From: Thiotrichales bacterium | GTDB taxonomy: Bacteria > Pseudomonadota > Gammaproteobacteria > Francisellales > CACEW01 | DNA: 64,000 nt | Assembly: GCA_947476405.1 (NCBI GenBank) | Contig: CANJQG010000004.1 | Coordinates: 32,650-96,649, forward strand | Direction of reading: 5' to 3' | In this document: one piece after another, positions 61,401 through 64,000 of the stretch | Layout: each line of letters opens with the position of its first letter | Numbering within the stretch: the stretch's first letter is position 1 | The notes under the pieces: model-generated | What the model was told of the DNA's origin: nothing | Database searches by the model: none | What the model saw: the letters and a program-made list of their open reading frames with translations, nothing else | Position numbers and translations under genes: made by a program

Positions 61401-64000
61401 TTAAAAATACCTTTAAATATTTCCATGACAGCAATGTAATTTGTCTCTACATTGTCTGATTTATTGCCTTTAAAAAACGCCCGCAATGCATGCCCTAGAA
61501 CTCCCGGGCCAACTTTACCTGCATGTTTATCAAGCTTTTTCACTATACTCTCACGAGATTTGTTGCAATCACTAAAAGATAAATTACCCCAAAAATCCCT
61601 GCCAAGTACAAGAGCACGTGCAGGTGCACGTGCAGGTGCAGGTGCAGGTTCACGTTCACGTGCAGGTACAAGAGCACGTGCAGGTGCATCAGCTCTAATT
61701 GCTTCTGTTGCAGCCTTAGGACCACGAGCAAATGCAGTAGGTAGACGTGCAGATACAGGAGCAGCAGCAGGTACAGGTACAGGTACAGGAGCACGTGAAG
61801 GAGCAGGTACAGGTGCAGCAGCAGGTGCAGGCACAGATTGATCTACCCTCGCCGCTACCTCTCCTTCACTAGGAGCTGCCGCCGTATTTTCTTCAAAAAG
61901 TCTATGTTTTATCTCGTCTCTTAAAGAGTCACTTGGAATCATTATGGCGTCATAACGATTCCCGCCATAGCATATAACATAAATTGCTGTTTCGATTGCG
62001 CTTGTATCTCTACCACCATAAATTGTATCAGAAAATTTTACTTTTAGGCTGTCTCGAGAGTCACTTGGATGCAGGACTATAATCGATCGTTTCAACTCCT
62101 CCGCCATAGCCCTCAAGGTCGTTTCACTGCCATGGTCCCTAGTAGGAGGCAACTTCCCGCCAGGCACTATCGACTTATCTTCTTTAGAACCCTCTAGATA
62201 TTTTTGCGCCTGTATGCTTAATTGACTGGCTCGTAAACTACTCGAAACCTCGCCACTCTCATACATAATAAGCCCAATGGCAACTGCTTTAAATAGAGAA
62301 TATTCATCGTCACTTAGCTCCGTTACCTCGGCCTCATAAGTGTTTTCAAGGAAAGCCCTAAATGCTGTCGCATCACTAAAGTGCTCCTGAGGCACACCCG
62401 TCACGTTACCTCCACCGGCGCCACCCGCGGCTTCCCCTTCTTCCTTATGTTCATTCGCGACTACTGCTTTCAGCGCTTGCGCTGAAGGAGTCACTTTTAA
62501 CTGATCGAGCGCTGCGACTGGCAATGCTAAATGGCGGGAAGCCTTTTCCCCATTCTTTTTTTTGCCTTTATTTTGAGCAGAATCCTGCGGATTTTGAAGC
62601 CGAGACGCTTTAATAGCTTCCCTTAATTTTTTCCATTTTTTTTCCAACTCCTTATAAGCGTGAGTGACCTGCTCTATCTCTGCTACGCCTTTGTTGACTT
62701 CACTTGGTCCAACAGGATTTCTAGGGCTGAACTCCATTATATTCTTTGCAGCATTATACCGATTTATTAATTTTTCTTCCTCTTTTTGAATAGATAAAAA
62801 TAATTTTTTACTTTCACCTTTTAAAGGATCACACAGGGCATCCCCGCAAACACTTGAAGATACAATCCTAGATGCATGGCTCGCCGCCTGGTAGTCTAAC
62901 TCAGCGGTCTGCTGCTTGAGAGAAGCTTCTTTTATGAGTGTAGCCAGGTCCTCCTCGTCATCAGTAGGCGGCGTCTCCACCCGCGTTGCAGTGGGCAACA
63001 TCGGGGCAGCGGAGTCCATGGCGCTGTCGAGACTGTCCCAATTGAGTTCGTGCAAGTTAATTCGGAACGCATCTGCCGTGCCTCTCTTGTCAAGCCCCAG
63101 TGCAGATCTCATCAGTAAGACGTAGCGAGCTTTCAACTCAACTTGGCTTGGATCGTTTAAGATTGTTATGGCATCGTCAACATAACTGATAATTGCTTGA
63201 CTTATTAGATCTTGCGCTGCAATCTGTCCACATATCAATCTACTAGCGCGCATCATCGTAACATCTTCCTCGCTAAACACCCCATCCTCATTCGGCACAA
63301 AGACATACAGGAACAGGTAGATAATATAGTTTGCCCGTTGAGCAGAGGAGCGTGCTGAGGAGAGATTCTCTTTTATATGTTCTCGGAACCTACTATCGTG
63401 GGGAATTTCATCCTGTACCTTCTTAATATTCTTAGACAGTACCGTCCAGACATTAACTGCCACCCTGATTTTATCCATGAGCTCTAAATAATTGGAGGCT
63501 TTAACTGTCTCCCCCCCCACCACGGAGTGCGAAGACGGACCCTGGATTTTTTGATAAAATAGGCTATATAGCGCACACATATGACATATTTTTAGTACAT
63601 TTGACACTTCATCAGAAGAATACTCTTTTGTTTCACCTAAAATATTCATCTCCCCCATCAGGCTTATAATAGCCGTTGCCAATTTAGTACGATCCCCTCT
63701 TAATGTAGCCCCCCCCATATCCAGTTTACTTTGCAACGTCTCCGTTGTTATTTTTTGTTTTAAAGAGAATATCTGCTGATGGAATATCTTCATGTAAGTC
63801 TCGTAATCCTCGGATTTTAATGGCTGCAATGCCCACAGAGCATATTTGCTGGCACCGCCAGCACCCCCCATCGCATCTACGCTAGAGGGAGTCGCCGCCG
63901 GCGCTGCAGTGGGCAATATAAGCACAGCGGAGTCGAGCCTCTCCCAATTGAGTTCGTGCAAGTTAATTCGGAACGCATCTGCCGTGCCTCTCTTGTCAAG
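58421..64000 (-). CDS. Giant multidomain protein: OTU-like, helical repeats, RAP, OTU, nucleotidyltransferase-like (5' end outside window)
   Basis: The frame is open to the right edge, so the N-terminus is missing; at least 1859 residues are seen. Numbering from the TTG at 63961: a 302-residue unit (1-302) whose first residues recur at 303; a degenerate OTU-like domain (about 520-690; Ser555 and Arg669 in the Cys and His positions); a Pro/Ala/Arg linker (705-790); four to five 41-residue helical repeats (911-1085; IANTVNGLAQLGVRL); a RAP domain (1175-1265; IIEVDGPSHFYRG); an intact OTU domain (1320-1510; GDGHCQF with Cys1351, NHYDAI with His1494); and a nucleotidyltransferase-like region (1595-1700; GSQ then SDFDLEF). 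OTU domains are cysteine deubiquitinases; RAP domains bind RNA in organelles. I infer a secreted effector. Confidence 0.75.
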   Translation of the reverse strand, partial: LDKRGTADAFRINLHELNWERLDSAVLILPTAAPAATPSSVDAMGGAGGASKYALWALQPLKSEDYETYMKIFHQQIFSLKQKITTETLQSKLDMGGATLRGDRTKLATAIISLMGEMNILGETKEYSSDEVSNVLKICHMCALYSLFYQKIQGPSSHSVVGGETVKASNYLELMDKIRVAVNVWTVLSKNIKKVQDEIPHDSRFREHIKENLSSARSSAQRANYIIYLFLYVFVPNEDGVFSEEDVTMMRASRLICGQIAAQDLISQAIISYVDDAITILNDPSQVELKARYVLLMRSALGLDKRGTADAFRINLHELNWDSLDSAMDSAAPMLPTATRVETPPTDDEEDLATLIKEASLKQQTAELDYQAASHASRIVSSSVCGDALCDPLKGESKKLFLSIQKEEEKLINRYNAAKNIMEFSPRNPVGPSEVNKGVAEIEQVTHAYKELEKKWKKLREAIKASRLQNPQDSAQNKGKKKNGEKASRHLALPVAALDQLKVTPSAQALKAVVANEHKEEGEAAGGAGGGNVTGVPQEHFSDATAFRAFLENTYEAEVTELSDDEYSLFKAVAIGLIMYESGEVSSSLRASQLSIQAQKYLEGSKEDKSIVPGGKLPPTRDHGSETTLRAMAEELKRSIIVLHPSDSRDSLKVKFSDTIYGGRDTSAIETAIYVICYGGNRYDAIMIPSDSLRDEIKHRLFEENTAAAPSEGEVAARVDQSVPAPAAAPVPAPSRAPVPVPVPAAAPVSARLPTAFARGPKAATEAIRADAPARALVPAREREPAPAPARAPARALVLGRDFWGNLSFSDCNKSRESIVKKLDKHAGKVGPGVLGHALRAFFKGNKSDNVETNYIAVMEIFKGIFKKWNSEDDNFDAIDVSTILAVLPKFKSVSYDSNWAIKRMLLEIRKKTFRMPDIMGVANIANGLAQLGVRLNTDDPALQAILKRAQTIDWRTALPINIANTVNGLAHLGVRLNTDDQAVQAILKRAQTIDWRTALPIDIANTVNGLAQLGVRLDADDPAVKVILIGAKTIDRRTALPIDIANTVNGLAQLGVRLDANHPAVQAILERAKAIDWSTAKPIEIANTLSGLVHFELNADSLIPILGKMNVKSLNNTPDIASQSSYKKMLCYIHFVLKSDKLMKSYPLITFKFLSKVGDQSSLEKSFEKILKELAPDCQIIPESDIALDSIKVLPDTPDFIIQPVSGAKKTLIIEVDGPSHFYRGRLNLQTEMRNKILKGFAKHYGYDFKSIELNERHSLDEKKRLARQALSPVESPRDALGSALFSSAAGASGSEEGWTVVGQKPFVTQHSPHLKSGAAGGAGGGNVTGVPQEHFSDAKAFNAFLFNTYGAEVSIVAGDGHCQFQAVAQSAVIKELYDGDSNSATVWLRGEAQKYLHEHKGTLAESFVTCEANGHKDYDSWVDSISTFLHVSLLPTGELPSTKDQGSELTLRAMAAVLNRSIIVLHPDDFKEGIEARFSNRIYGAPVNEEAIEEAIYVVFNGVNHYDAIVSPSPALISVIKRQISSESVVAARVGQSAPAPVSAAVVASTVAPKPPHVASAHDRLSASEGYPSSELIKDIEALDDSASDVAAGLPPGIDCESDLMLPVLPFEITAMHEMLSKIYPQAHLCLVGSQVNPVRGVAETPSDFDLEFFMPLNESEHPTHEYCRAALNLITKGLPPNYTIDPDVPSLFELPTFWISARYNNSKGFPLDIKISCALLPVQNQIEVSMRRRQITIKASIFDLSERKRYFFAGPLNFTRLKSQLKKEAYGYALICCGLILQSGKPLPGMAGSFDLAMRTYFFEPAKTKAAVDCVESKLQRKLGLAGAEECIRSALVYFGAIDSGAASRKKAFDCL
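59981..60043 (-). repeat. 63-bp exact repeat before the second OTU domain (copy 2)
   Basis: This 63-bp stretch is identical to 62369-62431. It encodes the Gly-rich entry to the OTU domain (GGAGGGNVTGVPQEHFSDA). The distance of 2388 bases is a whole number of codons. It points to duplication or gene conversion of the OTU module. Confidence 0.85.
60716..61230 (-). repeat. Tandem 123-bp coding repeats (41-residue helical repeats)
   Basis: About four near-identical 123-base units in the giant gene, each encoding IANTVNGLAQLGVRL, a short acidic turn (DADDPAV), an AKTIDRR-type helix and TALPI. The repeat length and alpha-alpha pattern resemble octotricopeptide-type RNA-binding repeats that precede RAP domains in other proteins. 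Variation is concentrated at a few positions. Confidence 0.75.
61600..61840 (-). repeat. Hexanucleotide-rich low-complexity linker
   Basis: GCAGGT/GCACGT/ACAGGA hexamers repeat many times on the plus strand; the gene product here is a Pro/Ala/Val/Arg linker (VPAPSRAPVPVPVP). It is prone to slippage in multiples of two codons and would vary between strains. Confidence 0.8.
62369..62431 (-). repeat. 63-bp exact repeat before the degenerate OTU-like domain (copy 1)
   Basis: Identical to 59981-60043. It introduces the OTU-like domain that has lost the catalytic Cys and His positions. Confidence 0.85.
63037..63094 (-). repeat. 58-bp exact repeat, inner copy of the 302-residue unit boundary
   Basis: These 58 bases are identical to 63943-64000, exactly 906 bases (302 codons) away. 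They encode LDKRGTADAFRINLHELNW. Similarity continues to the left at lower identity (GCAGTGGGCAA... and AGCGGAGTC). It marks a tandem unit whose other copies may lie beyond the window. Confidence 0.85.
63943..64000 (-). repeat. 58-bp exact repeat, outer copy at the window edge
   Basis: Partner of 63037-63094; the identity runs to the last base of the window and is probably cut by it. Confidence 0.85.

Noticed and set aside
61452..61841. Plus-strand frame of 129 codons rich in Arg/Ala/Gly
   Set aside because: It is the antisense of the hexanucleotide linker and RNA-binding part of the giant gene, with no ribosome site; low complexity explains it.
1..64000. tRNA, rRNA, insertion sequences, prophage or integrase genes
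   Set aside because: I found no cloverleaf-like sequence, transposase or integrase motif by eye on either strand.

Overview
The window looks like the chromosome of a gammaproteobacterium of the Legionellales type (Coxiella/Legionella/Aquicella/Berkiella-like). The base composition is moderately AT-rich. Housekeeping operons (nuo, cyo, waaFC, mutL, miaA, rppH, rpsT, nth, epmB, mutY) are interspersed with genes that look like effectors of a host-associated bacterium: two eukaryotic-like protein kinases, very large orphan proteins, and a giant protein carrying OTU, RAP and nucleotidyltransferase-like domains. No Dot/Icm or other secretion-system genes, rRNA or tRNA genes were seen. The species cannot be fixed from this window.

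Layout. 1-4.4 kb: a partial unknown gene, an FAH-family hydrolase, uridine phosphorylase, and an overlapping pair of kinase-like genes. 4.5-12.4 kb: nuoJKLMN, the membrane arm of complex I without nuoA-I, running into the heptosyltransferase genes waaF and waaC. 12.4-17 kb: a lone PAAR-like (DUF4150) gene, a lactate-dehydrogenase-like malate dehydrogenase, miaA and a YajR-type MFS transporter. 17-21.8 kb: the complete cyoABCDE operon (bo3 quinol oxidase and haem O synthase). 21.8-30.5 kb: an outer-membrane barrel, a Rieske oxygenase, then a tight leftward five-gene cluster dabB-dabA-DUF6671-UPF0114-MscS divergent from a LysR regulator. This looks like an inorganic-carbon uptake system with extra membrane components.

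30.7-33.7 kb: a small membrane protein and a DAHP synthase / chorismate mutase / prephenate dehydrogenase operon (tyrosine branch). 33.7-43.4 kb: msbA, an anchored envelope protein, a RelBE-type toxin-antitoxin pair, a secreted Cache-like protein, an APC permease, a zinc alcohol dehydrogenase, mutL and tsaE. The 245-base gap before rppH holds a cluster of DnaA boxes. 43.6-48.7 kb: rppH, rpsT, an RnfB-like ferredoxin, a MazF-type toxin-antitoxin pair lodged between the ferredoxin and nth, an orphan protein, epmB and a tandem UspA protein.

48.7-64 kb is the accessory, effector-like part: small secreted Cys-containing proteins, two related orphan proteins (one resembling a kinase N-lobe), mutY, two overlapping orphan genes of about 970 codons each, and the giant 58421-64000 gene. 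The last encodes, in order, 302-residue repeats, a degenerate OTU-like domain, a Pro/Ala linker, 41-residue helical repeats, a RAP domain, an OTU domain with intact catalytic motifs, and a nucleotidyltransferase-like region. The gene runs off the right edge of the window. The most novel items are this giant protein, the dab-linked five-gene cluster, the kinase genes upstream of a split nuo operon, and the DnaA-box cluster.
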